Shown: piece after piece, positions 16,901-23,561 of the stretch
How the letters are laid out: each line of letters opens with the position of its first letter
Position numbering within the stretch: position 1 is the stretch's first letter
Source of the DNA: Sedimentisphaera sp050251615
GTDB taxonomy: Bacteria; Planctomycetota; Phycisphaerae; Sedimentisphaerales; Sedimentisphaeraceae
Reading direction: 5' to 3'
NCBI GenBank assembly: GCA_050251615.1
Contig: JBFWMM010000002.1
Coordinates: forward strand, 1 to 64,000
DNA length: 64,000 nucleotides
Made by a program: the position numbers and the translations under genes
The notes under the pieces: generated by a model
What the model saw: only the letters and a program-made list of their open reading frames with translations
Databases searched by the model: none
Told to the model about the DNA's origin: nothing

Positions 16901-17208
16901 CCGTGGAGGCTGATCGGAAAGATATGTATAACGACCGCCGGGTGGATCACATTCAGGAGTTTATTGCCCGTTATCAGATTCAATTCGAAGAGGATGGCTG
17001 TCTGAAGGAAGTTTTATCCCGGGAATTGTTCGTGGCACTCAAGCGTGTGGCCAGAGATTTCGGCCTCCGGTTTGAAATGGATTCATCGAGGCAGTTTGCC
17101 CAGCGTTTTGCCAACGACCTCGAAACCATCCGTGGAGCCGGATTTGATGTCGTCATCAGCCAGAAACGCTACGGAACCAAGCTCTATACCATTCAATCAG
17201 TCGAATAG
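13906..17208 (+). CDS. Primase-helicase fusion protein (replication initiator)
   Basis: An 1100-residue replication protein. It opens with a CHC2-type zinc finger (Cys43, Cys45, then CFGC at 67-70), continues with a TOPRIM primase core (IITEGVTD near residue 297, VYICQDNE near 343) and, after a basic linker (KKEKKKAKR, about 525), carries an ATPase with Walker A GSAGSGKTT (about 756-764) and LIVLDNIE as Walker B. It combines primer synthesis and a helicase-type motor in one chain, like other phage primase-helicases. ATG 13906 overlaps the RecD2 stop as ATGA; the frame is open from TTG 13891. It ends 150 bases before an iteron cluster that may be its origin. Confidence 0.9.
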   Translation: MSMGGSDNVREYYRLITELDIGDVARDLLAGRITQESRQRLQCDCPHHQSQSHRSLHVMLDKQGWYCFGCGVGGDVLQLVEFVQSGTVTAGQSGPMPDSHRQARDFLAGKAGMPPLSRYGLTQERLEQTENDRSFEIRVKDALTELARYYHQRLKENQEALTWLKEKYAISDETIDDLLIGFADNESGVIAALRSGDHGFSKRELSATGAFRPTSQDGLNPFFEKRIIFPYWSRGRVVFMIGRKTPLTPDANWEQGKYKKLPVHDEHQRPYIARFINNAVLFNEDCLLGKPDHIIITEGVTDCIALMQQDFPAISPVTVRIRAADWERLVPKMRGLKTVYICQDNEISEAGLKGALQTARTLAEHKIDTKLVTIPLNEPQQQARQELQERFNLTAAVGPRELAKLLEGHSAEEIRDAETLLANAKIDVNDFFALGNGKAEFQELLSAACTPVEFGIQSLPEDAPEEERNRQLEPVLAEISAHSPLEQSRLLKLVQERLGKSVPMATLKEQVRSVQQNRRDNAKKEKKKAKRLSGSPPGSCRGRVDEVLIDTEIENGAPDYTAAAEAAYDWFSANGAQFFYTQTGEPFMYFDNSIYWMDSPDRGRKRQYAAMLYKHTGMVPTSNGGRTFFEVLPSLAMIRGQVRDHFSWLHTDISNFTVYFNLNNQDHEIARITPDGIEILKNGGNADGIILDGSREMKPLKFMKEASPEEADKLLVDFLINNMTCSQGDRFLILSWLTCFLLIDFSGTRPMTRFEGSAGSGKTTASKIISALLYGEPQHKKATDAANYTDGSQNPLIVLDNIEVRQMSEELTTFMLTSITGIAKEKRKSGTDSETVTERTKCLLNTTGIEPLCGELSEIQSRSFVVNFDIDNQGNDCFIESDVIAAIQRNRDLIISALMKRTSEVLAMMKDGMRTQAMKLLHEALGNHDKRRCNEYLSLMYLMLLAGSSQEQVEQGMTTLAPAFKQQIQTINQTSRETARESNHTATALSTLFKAWQTAVEADRKDMYNDRRVDHIQEFIARYQIQFEEDGCLKEVLSRELFVALKRVARDFGLRFEMDSSRQFAQRFANDLETIRGAGFDVVISQKRYGTKLYTIQSVE

Positions 17209-17235
17209 ACTACTCTCCATATCATTCCCAGTCAG

Positions 17236-17265
17236 GCCCGTGGATTCATCTCTGCGGGCTTTTTG
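17236..17265 (+). terminator. Intrinsic terminator of the replication operon
   Basis: GCCCG (17236-17240) pairs with CGGGC (17255-17259) and TTTTTG follows. It closes the long operon that starts at promoter copy 2. Confidence 0.75.
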
Positions 17266-17363
17266 TTTATATCCCCGGAAGATTCTGGCGAAACAGTTAT
17301 CCAGTCGGTAAAACGATTAGAAATTAGCCACTGGCTGGTAAAATCATTACAAAGATCGCCTGT

Positions 17364-17684
17364 GTAGAAAGACCTTTCTACAATGTAGAATGTCCGAAAA
17401 GCACCTTTCTACAGCGTAACTCACTGTTATTTATGGCGTTACGTGGCGGGCGTAGAAAGTGTAGAAAGATTTCAGAGGTCACTCCCCCTTACTGTTCATT
17501 TTTTCAATTTATTGGATGAATGGCATGCATAAAAAAATCGGGCTATGCGTGAGTAATATTCCTATACCTTTCTACACTTTCTACAAAAACATATATAACT
17601 AACTGCTATTACTGCTGTTAAGAGATGTAGAAAGGGGGTGTAGAAAGGTCCCTGAACGTAGAAACCCCTTTCTACGCTTTCTAC
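17364..17684. repeat. GTAGAAAG iteron cluster, candidate replication origin
   Basis: The 8-mer GTAGAAAG occurs exactly 11 times in about 320 bp: plus strand at 17364, 17452, 17461, 17627 and 17640; minus strand (CTTTCTAC) at 17374, 17405, 17568, 17577, 17668 and 17677. Two near copies are at 17385 and 17658. Three pairs are spaced exactly 9 bp apart. An AT-rich stretch (CAAAAACATATATAAC, about 17584-17599) lies inside. There is no coding frame. Iterons in both directions beside a primase-helicase gene and an AT-rich segment are what a phage replication origin looks like. The binding protein is not identified. Confidence 0.75.
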
Positions 17685-17687
17685 CAT

Positions 17688-17719
17688 CCGACACACATGG
17701 TCCGGCTCCGGTAAGTAAC
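17688..17719 (+). promoter_or_regulatory. Phage-specific promoter motif, copy 3
   Basis: CCGACA (17688-17693), 18 bases ending CTCCGG, TAAGTAAC (17712-17719). It starts 4 bases after the last iteron and drives the 17757-18810 genes; TTCCGGAGG precedes the first start codon. Confidence 0.85.
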
Positions 17720-17756
17720 GGGAAGAAAAATAAACCCGAAATTCCGGAGGTCACCC

Positions 17757-18545
17757 ATGAGCCTTTTACAAACCATGCTCACGCATCTCGATTCCCCAGA
17801 GTGTGAGCCTTCCCAACAAGCTCCGCAGCCAACTGAAAATGACAGCAGCGCACCGGAGCCCGATCTTTTTGTATCCACCGATCTGGAAACCGCACAATTC
17901 GAGTGGGTCGTCACGTCTGCCAGCGATGTTGAATCGGGCGGTAAAATCTATCGACGTCTCGAGCCGGAGTATTTCGCATGGCTCCGATCCCGCATGCTGG
18001 CAGCCCAGTCCGCCTTCAAAGCCGGAAAACTTCCCGAATCAACATGGGAAGGCCTGAAAAGCAGGTTCAATCCTCTTCAGGAATACGCGGTTCAACAATT
18101 CGGCAAAGAAGCTCTTCAGCAGGCATCCCGCCAGCTTAGCCCGCAGAATTACCCAGCTCCCCGCCATGTTCCGGCAAAACCTGAGAAACCTGCGGAACCT
18201 CCCAAGAACGACTGGATTTATCCCGGAAATAAATCAATGAATTGCATAGAGCAGGTCAGCTCCGAAGCATTGGCCAAGGTTGATGCCATCAAGGAGGATG
18301 CCATGTCCAAGAAATGGTCTGAAGCCAGGCTTTACCAGAATCAGGGACGATATCGGTTTCCCTGCGGTCAGGATTACGGACTGGTCTGTTTTGTCGGCGG
18401 TGACCCGAAAATCGGTGCCGTGACGGAAAGATATATCGAAATCATCCACAGCCCGGACTCGCCGCGTCCCAGCACGCTTAGGTTTCACAACCCGGATGTT
18501 CCGCAGCCGTGGCTAAAGAAAGTGGAGAACAATCATGAGCATTAA
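17757..18545 (+). CDS. Unrecognised phage protein
   Basis: A 262-residue soluble protein of unknown function. It has a disordered N-terminus rich in Pro, Glu and Ser, a central segment with YRRLEPEYFAWLRSRMLAAQSAFKAG, a proline-rich linker (KPEKPAEPPK, about residues 143-152) and a C-terminal domain with FPCGQDYGLVCFVGGDP. The conserved-looking middle resembles plasmid and phage accessory proteins seen next to replication genes, but I cannot name it. A CCGGAGG site lies before the ATG. It overlaps the next gene by 11 bases. Confidence 0.75.
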   Translation: MSLLQTMLTHLDSPECEPSQQAPQPTENDSSAPEPDLFVSTDLETAQFEWVVTSASDVESGGKIYRRLEPEYFAWLRSRMLAAQSAFKAGKLPESTWEGLKSRFNPLQEYAVQQFGKEALQQASRQLSPQNYPAPRHVPAKPEKPAEPPKNDWIYPGNKSMNCIEQVSSEALAKVDAIKEDAMSKKWSEARLYQNQGRYRFPCGQDYGLVCFVGGDPKIGAVTERYIEIIHSPDSPRPSTLRFHNPDVPQPWLKKVENNHEH

Positions 18546-18810
18546 GAAATACGCCAATGCCGAACAGATCCTCCCGAGAGAGCTTCTCAAGGAAGTGCAG
18601 AAGCATCATTCCGGCATCCTTTGGATTCCCGCACCGGGCAGTTTTTACAAGGAACGCAGACAGCTGGTTATCGCCCTGAAAAGTCAGGGAATCGAAACCG
18701 ATGAAATTGCCAGCCTTGCCGGTATCACGCGCCGTAGGGTTAATCAAATCCTCGCGGACCACAGAAAGGAAACCGACGCCCGACAGGTTGAGGACTCTTC
18801 CGGTATGTAA
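18535..18810 (+). CDS. Mor/CD3324-like helix-turn-helix regulator
   Basis: A 91-residue DNA-binding protein. The N-terminal half, KYANAEQILPRELLKEVQKHHSGILWIPAPG, fits the dimerisation domain shared by the Mu Mor activator and CD3324-type proteins. The C-terminal half is an HTH (GIETDEIASLAGITRRRVNQILADHRK). Mor-family proteins activate middle and late transcription in Mu-like phages, so this is a second candidate controller of the repeated promoters, besides the sigma-like protein. Promoter copy 4 lies over its last codons and stop. Confidence 0.75.
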   Translation: MSIKKYANAEQILPRELLKEVQKHHSGILWIPAPGSFYKERRQLVIALKSQGIETDEIASLAGITRRRVNQILADHRKETDARQVEDSSGM

Positions 18811-18811
18811 G
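18780..18811 (+). promoter_or_regulatory. Phage-specific promoter motif, copy 4 (small terminase)
   Basis: CCGACA (18780-18785), 18 bases ending TTCCGG, TATGTAAG (18804-18811). It overlaps the end of the Mor-like gene, where the TATGTAA supplies the last Met codon and the stop. It faces the terminase start 86 bases downstream. Confidence 0.8.
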
Positions 18812-18896
18812 GCTTGTGGTTCGGGAAAACGGGCTAAATCTGCCTTCCGCCCCGAACCCCGAAATTTTGAAACAGAATTACACAACGGAGAAAACC

Positions 18897-19430
18897 TTGG
18901 GCATTGCAAAGAGAGACAAGCAAGATCTGGATCGGTGGCACCGCAATCAGGGGCCAACAGATCATGAGCAGGCAAAGAGCAAGGCGGGAGCTAAAGAAGG
19001 AAATCTTCGGACGCTAAAGCATGGCATCTTTGCCGATCGCTGCCTGACTCCGGAAGAAAAGGTCATGTTCGACAGTATCATCGAAAAGCTGCACGAGGAC
19101 TTTCAGTTCAATAAATCCAGCGACTTCCTGCAGGTCGAGCTGGTGGGCATCTACTCGGTGAAGCTGGTCCGGGCTCAGGTTGAAGGAAACACACAGGCGG
19201 CCGAGAGTCTCGATCGAATGATCCGCTGTCACATGAAGGATCTGAAGACCACCAAGATTGCCCGCGAGGGTGAAGAGCCGAGAGGTCCACAGACGTCACC
19301 CGCCGAATGGGCCTCCGCTCTGCTTGAAAAAGTGAGTGAAGCCGCCGCCCAGAAGAGCGCTTCCGTGAAAAAGCCGAAAAAAAGTTCAGATAACACCGGA
19401 GCCTCGAAAAGAAAGAGCGCGAAGGATTAG
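18897..19430 (+). CDS. Small terminase subunit-like protein
   Basis: A protein of about 177 residues resembling phage small terminase subunits: GNLRTLKHGIFADRCLTPEEK followed by a helical block (SDFLQVELVGIYSVKLVRAQVEGN) and a basic tail (KKPKKSSDN). It would recognise phage DNA at the pac or cos site and hand it to the large subunit. I prefer the TTG at 18897, 7 bases after ACGGAG, because the longer GTG start at 18816 would fall at the expected transcription start of promoter copy 4. It is separated from the large terminase by a minus-strand recombinase cassette, which is unusual. Confidence 0.7.
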   Translation: MGIAKRDKQDLDRWHRNQGPTDHEQAKSKAGAKEGNLRTLKHGIFADRCLTPEEKVMFDSIIEKLHEDFQFNKSSDFLQVELVGIYSVKLVRAQVEGNTQAAESLDRMIRCHMKDLKTTKIAREGEEPRGPQTSPAEWASALLEKVSEAAAQKSASVKKPKKSSDNTGASKRKSAKD

Positions 19431-19449
19431 GCAGTTATGGAGGCTCCCG

Positions 19450-20079
19450 ATGACAGGAATTTCAGATAAGACGTGTTCCCGGAAATTTCAGTTAAGTAAA
19501 ATTTCCCGAATCGAAGGTGCGAACCATCGATCCAGCATCGCTTCCCTCCAATCCTATGCGCATAAGACCATACATAAGAAAATCAACTTTATTGGCTTAT
19601 GCGCACATAACGCCATAAATCCCAAAGTGGACTGTATGGCCTTGTTTGCGCATAACGGCATATGCCGCAATTTGAATATGCGGCCCGGGAACGAAAAAGG
19701 AGCAGCAGAAGCCGCTCCGGATGTTCAGGTCAACGCTGGAGCTACAGCCTTTCAAGAGCATCCTCAAGCTGGCCATCGACAAGGTGGGTGTAAATCTGGG
19801 TCGTTGAAATATCCCGGTGCCCAAGCGCCCTCTGCACGACAAGCAGGTCACTGGTGGCTCCGTAAAGGTGTGTCGCAAAAGTATGCCGCAGGCCATGCGG
19901 AGTCAGGTTTTTTTCAATACCGGCCTTCTTCAGCCAGAAGGCTATTCGGTTGGCTATCTGCCTTTGGCAAAGACGTGTTCCTTTATTGGACAGAAACAGT
20001 GCGCTGCATTGTGTTGTGCTTTGCCGGGATCGTTCTTTCAAATATCTTTTCAGCAGGATGCGGAGGTCGGTTTTTATGA
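19450..20079 (+). CDS. Doubtful ORF, possibly truncated by the recombinase cassette
   Basis: The ATG at 19450 has a good GGAGG site 6 bases upstream, so translation could start. The first 80 codons cover three 45-bp repeats that encode a repeating AHxxI pattern. Beyond about 19742 the frame runs antisense through the tyrosine recombinase gene and looks like a shadow. The likely reading is a small phage gene whose 3' end was replaced when the recombinase cassette entered, or no gene at all. Confidence 0.25.
   Translation: MTGISDKTCSRKFQLSKISRIEGANHRSSIASLQSYAHKTIHKKINFIGLCAHNAINPKVDCMALFAHNGICRNLNMRPGNEKGAAEAAPDVQVNAGATAFQEHPQAGHRQGGCKSGSLKYPGAQAPSARQAGHWWLRKGVSQKYAAGHAESGFFQYRPSSARRLFGWLSAFGKDVFLYWTETVRCIVLCFAGIVLSNIFSAGCGGRFL
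19555..19690. repeat. Three tandem degenerate 45-bp repeats with dif-like half sites
   Basis: CATAAG/CATAAC occurs at 19561, 19606 and 19651, exactly 45 bp apart, each within GCGCA(CA)TAA followed by (G/C)(A/G)(C/G)CATA. Units 1 and 2 also form a perfect 10-bp inverted repeat, TGCGCATAAG (19557-19566) and CTTATGCGCA (19596-19605). TGCGCATAA equals one arm of the classical Xer site dif. They lie about 50 bp beyond the stop of a XerD-like recombinase, so they are candidate recombination sites. Operator repeats or a repeated coding segment are alternatives. Confidence 0.6.
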
Positions 20080-20652
20080 ACTTGACCTGCACGACATTCC
20101 CTTTGGCTCTGACTCTCAAATGCTTTGCATCGAGGTCGATATCGTCTGTGTTCAGCGCTTCAAGCTCACCGATGCGGATACCGGTGCCAAGCAGGACTTC
20201 GATCATGACCCGGTCACGCATTCCAGCAAAGCCCGTGCGGCCTTTTACCTCTTTCAGCAATGCCTTCTTTTCTGAAGCCGTCAGGAACACCGGCGGTTTC
20301 TGTGCCAGCCTTTTCATACGAACGGATCGCGCCGGGTTGTCAGAAGTAAGTCCGGTATCTGTTGTCCATGCAAAGAATGACCGGACCGCAGCCTTCAAAC
20401 GATGCACCGATGCCGGTGACCTTGCTCCCGAGTCGGTGGTTAAAAGCTCTGGCGTGGACAAAGCCCGGTCCAGTAGACCGGGTGTCACATCTTGGCAGCA
20501 GAGTCCGGGCTGGAATGATTCGGCCACACAGGCCACCAGTCGAAGGTCCCGCCGGTATGCGGTCACACAGTCCCTGCCGCTTTGTTTTCGGCCGACAGGT
20601 GGGCACAGAATCGCTCTATGGCCGCTTCCAGTCGATCACTGCTGTTCGGCAT
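19742..20652 (-). pseudogene. XerD-like tyrosine recombinase with a 2-nt frameshift
   Basis: The C-terminal catalytic domain is complete, with GTGIRIGELEAL, HGLRHTFATHLYG and LGHRDISTTQIYTH supplying the R, HxxR, H and Tyr residues. The natural N-terminus reads from ATG 20652 (MPNSSDRLEAAIERF) to AENKAAGTV, then meets TGA. In the other frame the sequence resumes TAYRRDLRLV. An extra TG in GTGTG (plus strand CACAC, 20564-20568) explains the break. A GTG at 20566 could start an N-truncated 274-residue protein lacking most of the core-binding domain. It overlaps the orphan-domain gene upstream by 17 bases. It may be inactive, or the extra TG may be a sequencing error. Confidence 0.75.
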
Positions 20653-21007
20653 CGGTCACCTCCATCTGCTTGCTGTGTCCCATCGGGGTGCTTTTGGGAA
20701 GCGGGAGGTCATCAATAAATCCGGAATCCTTGGCCCAGACAAGCATCATCCGAAAAACCCGGATGGTCTTGGCAACGGTCCTCTCGGCTCGGGCATTACC
20801 ATTTCCAAGTTTCAAGAGTGCATCGCATTTGAGGAACTTCCCGACCTGAGTGATTCGCAGTTCCTCAAGCTTCTTGTCCTTACCGAAGTATCCCTCAATG
20901 AGATCAAGGTCCTTCCGGTAGGTGTAGAGCGTCCGCTCCTTTTTGCCGTTCTCCCGAAGATGGTTGATGAAGGCGGCTGTGGTTTCATGAATGGTCATCT
21001 TTGTCAT
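20636..21007 (-). CDS. Stand-alone core-binding (SAM-like) domain of a tyrosine recombinase
   Basis: A 123-residue protein that looks like only the N-terminal DNA-binding domain of a tyrosine recombinase (TIHETTAAFINHLRENGKKERTLYTYRKDLDLIEGYFG, and MMLVWAKDSGFIDDLPLPK). No catalytic domain follows in frame; the C-terminus (MEVTDAEQQ) overlaps the start of the full recombinase gene. It is more likely an accessory DNA-binding subunit or a decoy than a random fragment, because it keeps a clean start, stop and coupling to the next gene. Confidence 0.75.
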   Translation of the reverse strand: MTKMTIHETTAAFINHLRENGKKERTLYTYRKDLDLIEGYFGKDKKLEELRITQVGKFLKCDALLKLGNGNARAERTVAKTIRVFRMMLVWAKDSGFIDDLPLPKSTPMGHSKQMEVTDAEQQ

Positions 21008-21040
21008 GGCATTAACTCCTTTGTTTGTGAAGCCGGTGGC

Positions 21041-21235
21041 TTAACCCAGAAACTCATCGATCTGCTGGAGCAGCTCTTCGACATGCCCGAGCGACCCGAC
21101 GTGAGCCCAGTTGATATTCGACTGCACGACATCTGCAGCCAGCTTCCTCTGAATCCGCTGGATGTACTCGGCAATGTTGTCCTGGCGCTTTTTGTAGGCC
21201 GTTCTGGCGTCGTCGCTGTTTTTTACCTGTTTCAT
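21041..21235 (-). CDS. Small unrecognised protein heading the recombinase cassette
   Basis: A 64-residue, wholly helical, charged protein (DDARTAYKKRQDNIAEYIQRIQRKL, VEELLQQIDEFLG). An AGGAG site precedes the ATG. It is the first gene of a three-gene minus-strand operon with the orphan core-binding domain and the tyrosine recombinase. The function is unknown; a small partner of the recombinase is plausible. Confidence 0.65.
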   Translation of the reverse strand: MKQVKNSDDARTAYKKRQDNIAEYIQRIQRKLAADVVQSNINWAHVGSLGHVEELLQQIDEFLG

Positions 21236-21265
21236 GGGGCGTCTCCTGCTTCGGTTTATGGTTCT

Positions 21266-21297
21266 GCGGGACCGTCCCGCGTCATGTCCAATGACGC
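21266..21297. promoter_or_regulatory. Adjacent inverted repeats upstream of the recombinase cassette
   Basis: GCGGGA/TCCCGC (21266-21271, 21275-21280) and GCGTCAT/ATGACGC (21279-21285, 21291-21297) lie between the divergent genes at 21235 and 21376. They are suitable as operators or leader hairpins for the minus-strand cassette; no regulator can be assigned. Confidence 0.45.
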
Positions 21298-21375
21298 TTA
21301 TATCCCCTTGGAAATCAAGTGTTTGCAGAGATGTTTCTGCATTAATTCAACAACCCTAAAACAAAGGAGCGCAAC

Positions 21376-21648
21376 ATGTTAAAGAAAGCACTCGAATGGG
21401 TAATCCCATTGACGCTGGCCGGTATGGTTGCTGGCTGCGCCACGTACAGGCCGCCTGAGCAGATTCAGTCGGCAACATCCACCCTGAACCGCTACACGCC
21501 GGAATATGTCCGGGAGGCAAACAAGGCTCTGGTTGAATCCAACCACCCGGATGCGGAACGTCTGGTCGGAATCGGCCTGCGTCTGCAGAAAGCCATTGAT
21601 TCACTGGATAGCTGGGCGAACACAAATCCGGAGGACAGTGAACAATGA
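21376..21648 (+). CDS. Phage-encoded small lipoprotein
   Basis: A 90-residue protein with a signal peptide and lipobox (LAGMVAGC, Cys23), so the mature part would be lipid-anchored in the envelope. The rest is a polar helix (LNRYTPEYVREANKALVESN). It might be a spanin-like (Rz1) lysis lipoprotein or a superinfection-exclusion lipoprotein; position beside the terminase does not decide. ATG follows AAAGGAG. Its stop overlaps the next start. Confidence 0.7.
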   Translation: MLKKALEWVIPLTLAGMVAGCATYRPPEQIQSATSTLNRYTPEYVREANKALVESNHPDAERLVGIGLRLQKAIDSLDSWANTNPEDSEQ

Positions 21649-21923
21649 AACAAATACTCGAACAAAACAGCGAAGCCATCCGGGAGGCAGGTCAGGTACT
21701 GGTCGATATCGGCTCTGAGCTGGCGGCCGGGCGCATAGACGACGCATTCGAACGTATGGACGCCGCCCGGCAGAAATACGTCGAATGGCAGGAACTTGAT
21801 CAGGCCATTCTGGATATAGAGGAAGCTGTCAGTAACAGGACGAACACATTGGCGGTCCAACAGATCCTCACAGAGCTAATCTCATCGGTTCTTGGGGTTG
21901 CCATCCGCAAAGGAATGAATTGA
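21645..21923 (+). CDS. Small helical protein upstream of the large terminase
   Basis: A 92-residue helical protein (EAIREAGQVLVDIGSELAAGRIDDAFERMDAARQKY, then a hydrophobic C-terminal helix ending SSVLGVAIRKGMN). Overlaps on both sides show it belongs to the lipoprotein-terminase operon. I do not recognise the family. Confidence 0.65.
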   Translation: MKQILEQNSEAIREAGQVLVDIGSELAAGRIDDAFERMDAARQKYVEWQELDQAILDIEEAVSNRTNTLAVQQILTELISSVLGVAIRKGMN

Positions 21924-23446
21924 TGGGTGTCTCTGATAAGGAGCGCAGGCTGGCCGAAACACTCCGTGACCCGGTCTTGTGGGGACAAGCATATCTCTAC
22001 AACAGGGACGGTTCGGCGCGGTCTTATTGGGAGCATCAGAAGGAAGACCTCCGGTGTGCCCATAAAAATATCATCCACCTCGATGGCCGTGACGTTGGCA
22101 AGTCGATCGTGCTCTCAACGGATGCACTGCACTATGCCTTCACGACTCGCGGCGGAAAGGGATTGATCGCCGCTCCTCATCAGGGACATCTCGACACCGT
22201 AATCGAAGAAATCGAGTACCAACTGGACCACAATGAAGACTTGATGAACAGCATTGCCATCTCGAAATACGGCAAACCCAAAATCACCCGGAAGCCATAC
22301 TTCCGACTGGAGTTTACCAATGGCTCCGTGATCTATTTCCGTCCGGCCGGTGCGTATGGCGATGCATTCCGCTCGCTTCATGTAGACCGGGTTTGGGTAG
22401 ATGAAGGCGCATGGCTTTCCGAGCGAGCATGGAAGGCTCTCAGACAATGCTTGAAAACAGGCGGCCGCCTGAAAATCTATTCCACCCCCAACGGCCTGAG
22501 AAACACCACCTACTATCGGCTGACCCTGTCGGAACAATTCAAGGTGTTCCGCTGGGCATCGTGGCTCAATCCATTCTGGACCGCCGAACGTGAATCGGAG
22601 CTGCTGGAGTTCTATGGCGGTAAAGATACCTCTGGCTGGCAGCATGAGGTTGCCGGGGAACACGGGAAACCTTCCTATGGAACATTCAATGTGGAGCAGT
22701 TCAATCTCTGCCGACAGGAATTGCTGGAATATCAGAAGGTCACCATTACCGATACCGAGCTGCGTGATTGTGAAACAGAGGAAGCCGCCTATGACCGGCT
22801 TGAACTGCTGCTCAACCTCACGCCCCGAACCGGGTTATTCTGGATCGGCGGTGACCTTGGATATACCAATGACCCGACCGAGCTGGTTATCTTTCAGGAA
22901 GCCGAGGTGGGTGATCGCAGCATCCTGAAGCTGGTGCTGCGTATTCACATGGAGCATGTTTCGTATCCACACATTGCCCAGACCATCGCACTGCTCGAAC
23001 GCTATTTCACTCCGGCGGGTATCGGTGTGGACAATGGCGGTAACGGTCTGGCCGTCGTGCAGGAACTGCTGACTCTCGACAAATACAAAGAGCTGGAATT
23101 GGAAGGCCGCTTGAAAGGCTTTGACTTCGGCGGCATGACCCGGCTTACCATCCGCGATGGCAAGGAGATCAAGAAGCGGACAAAAGAGCTGATGACCAGC
23201 CTGATTAACGGTGCCCTCCAGCGCAAACAGATCATCTTCCCGTCAGACGATCTGGAAATTGAAGACCAGTTCACCACCCAGACCTACACCCTGCGGGACG
23301 GTAAGATCATCTACTCCAAAGGCAACGACCACATCATCGACGCGGTCCGCTGTGCCATGCTCATTCGGGAGCAAGGTAATCTCGACCTTGCCGGTGAAGA
23401 GACCGTCTGGCTCAAACCTGTTCTGACAGAGCCGGTCTTTATTTAA
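21923..23446 (+). CDS. Terminase large subunit (DNA packaging motor)
   Basis: A 507-residue packaging ATPase-nuclease. Walker A is GRDVGKS (residues 55-61), Walker B VWVDEG (about 155), and the RNase H-like nuclease shows GGDLGYTND (about 307), GVDNGGNG (about 368) and DHIIDAVRC (about 471). It pumps DNA into the prohead through the portal and cuts concatemers. ATG at 21923 overlaps the previous stop (TGATG). It is followed by promoter copy 5 and the portal gene, the standard head-module order. Confidence 0.95.
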   Translation: MGVSDKERRLAETLRDPVLWGQAYLYNRDGSARSYWEHQKEDLRCAHKNIIHLDGRDVGKSIVLSTDALHYAFTTRGGKGLIAAPHQGHLDTVIEEIEYQLDHNEDLMNSIAISKYGKPKITRKPYFRLEFTNGSVIYFRPAGAYGDAFRSLHVDRVWVDEGAWLSERAWKALRQCLKTGGRLKIYSTPNGLRNTTYYRLTLSEQFKVFRWASWLNPFWTAERESELLEFYGGKDTSGWQHEVAGEHGKPSYGTFNVEQFNLCRQELLEYQKVTITDTELRDCETEEAAYDRLELLLNLTPRTGLFWIGGDLGYTNDPTELVIFQEAEVGDRSILKLVLRIHMEHVSYPHIAQTIALLERYFTPAGIGVDNGGNGLAVVQELLTLDKYKELELEGRLKGFDFGGMTRLTIRDGKEIKKRTKELMTSLINGALQRKQIIFPSDDLEIEDQFTTQTYTLRDGKIIYSKGNDHIIDAVRCAMLIREQGNLDLAGEETVWLKPVLTEPVFI

Positions 23447-23455
23447 CCCGCCTTT

Positions 23456-23487
23456 CCGACGTTTTTCCTCTCCCTCCGGTAAGTAAC
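23456..23487 (+). promoter_or_regulatory. Phage-specific promoter motif, copy 5 (portal)
   Basis: CCGACG (23456-23461), 18 bases ending CTCCGG, TAAGTAAC (23480-23487). It lies 10 bases after the terminase stop, 75 before the portal GTG start. ACCGGA follows at about 23538. Confidence 0.85.
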
Positions 23488-23561
23488 CCCAGTGTAGCCG
23501 TGATCGCCCCACAGCGGGGAGATGTGCGGCCGTTAAACCGGAAATAACCCGAGAGGATTAC

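Noticed and set aside
17364..17684. Possible CRISPR array
   Set aside because: Repeats are only 8 bp, occur in both orientations, and have no uniform spacers.
18773..18778. An additional CCGACG near copy 4
   Set aside because: It is 25 bp from TATGTAAG; the CCGACA at 18780 has the exact 18-bp spacing.
19486..19500. TTAAGTAAAA as another promoter copy
   Set aside because: It has no CCGG before it and no CCGAC element 18 bp upstream.
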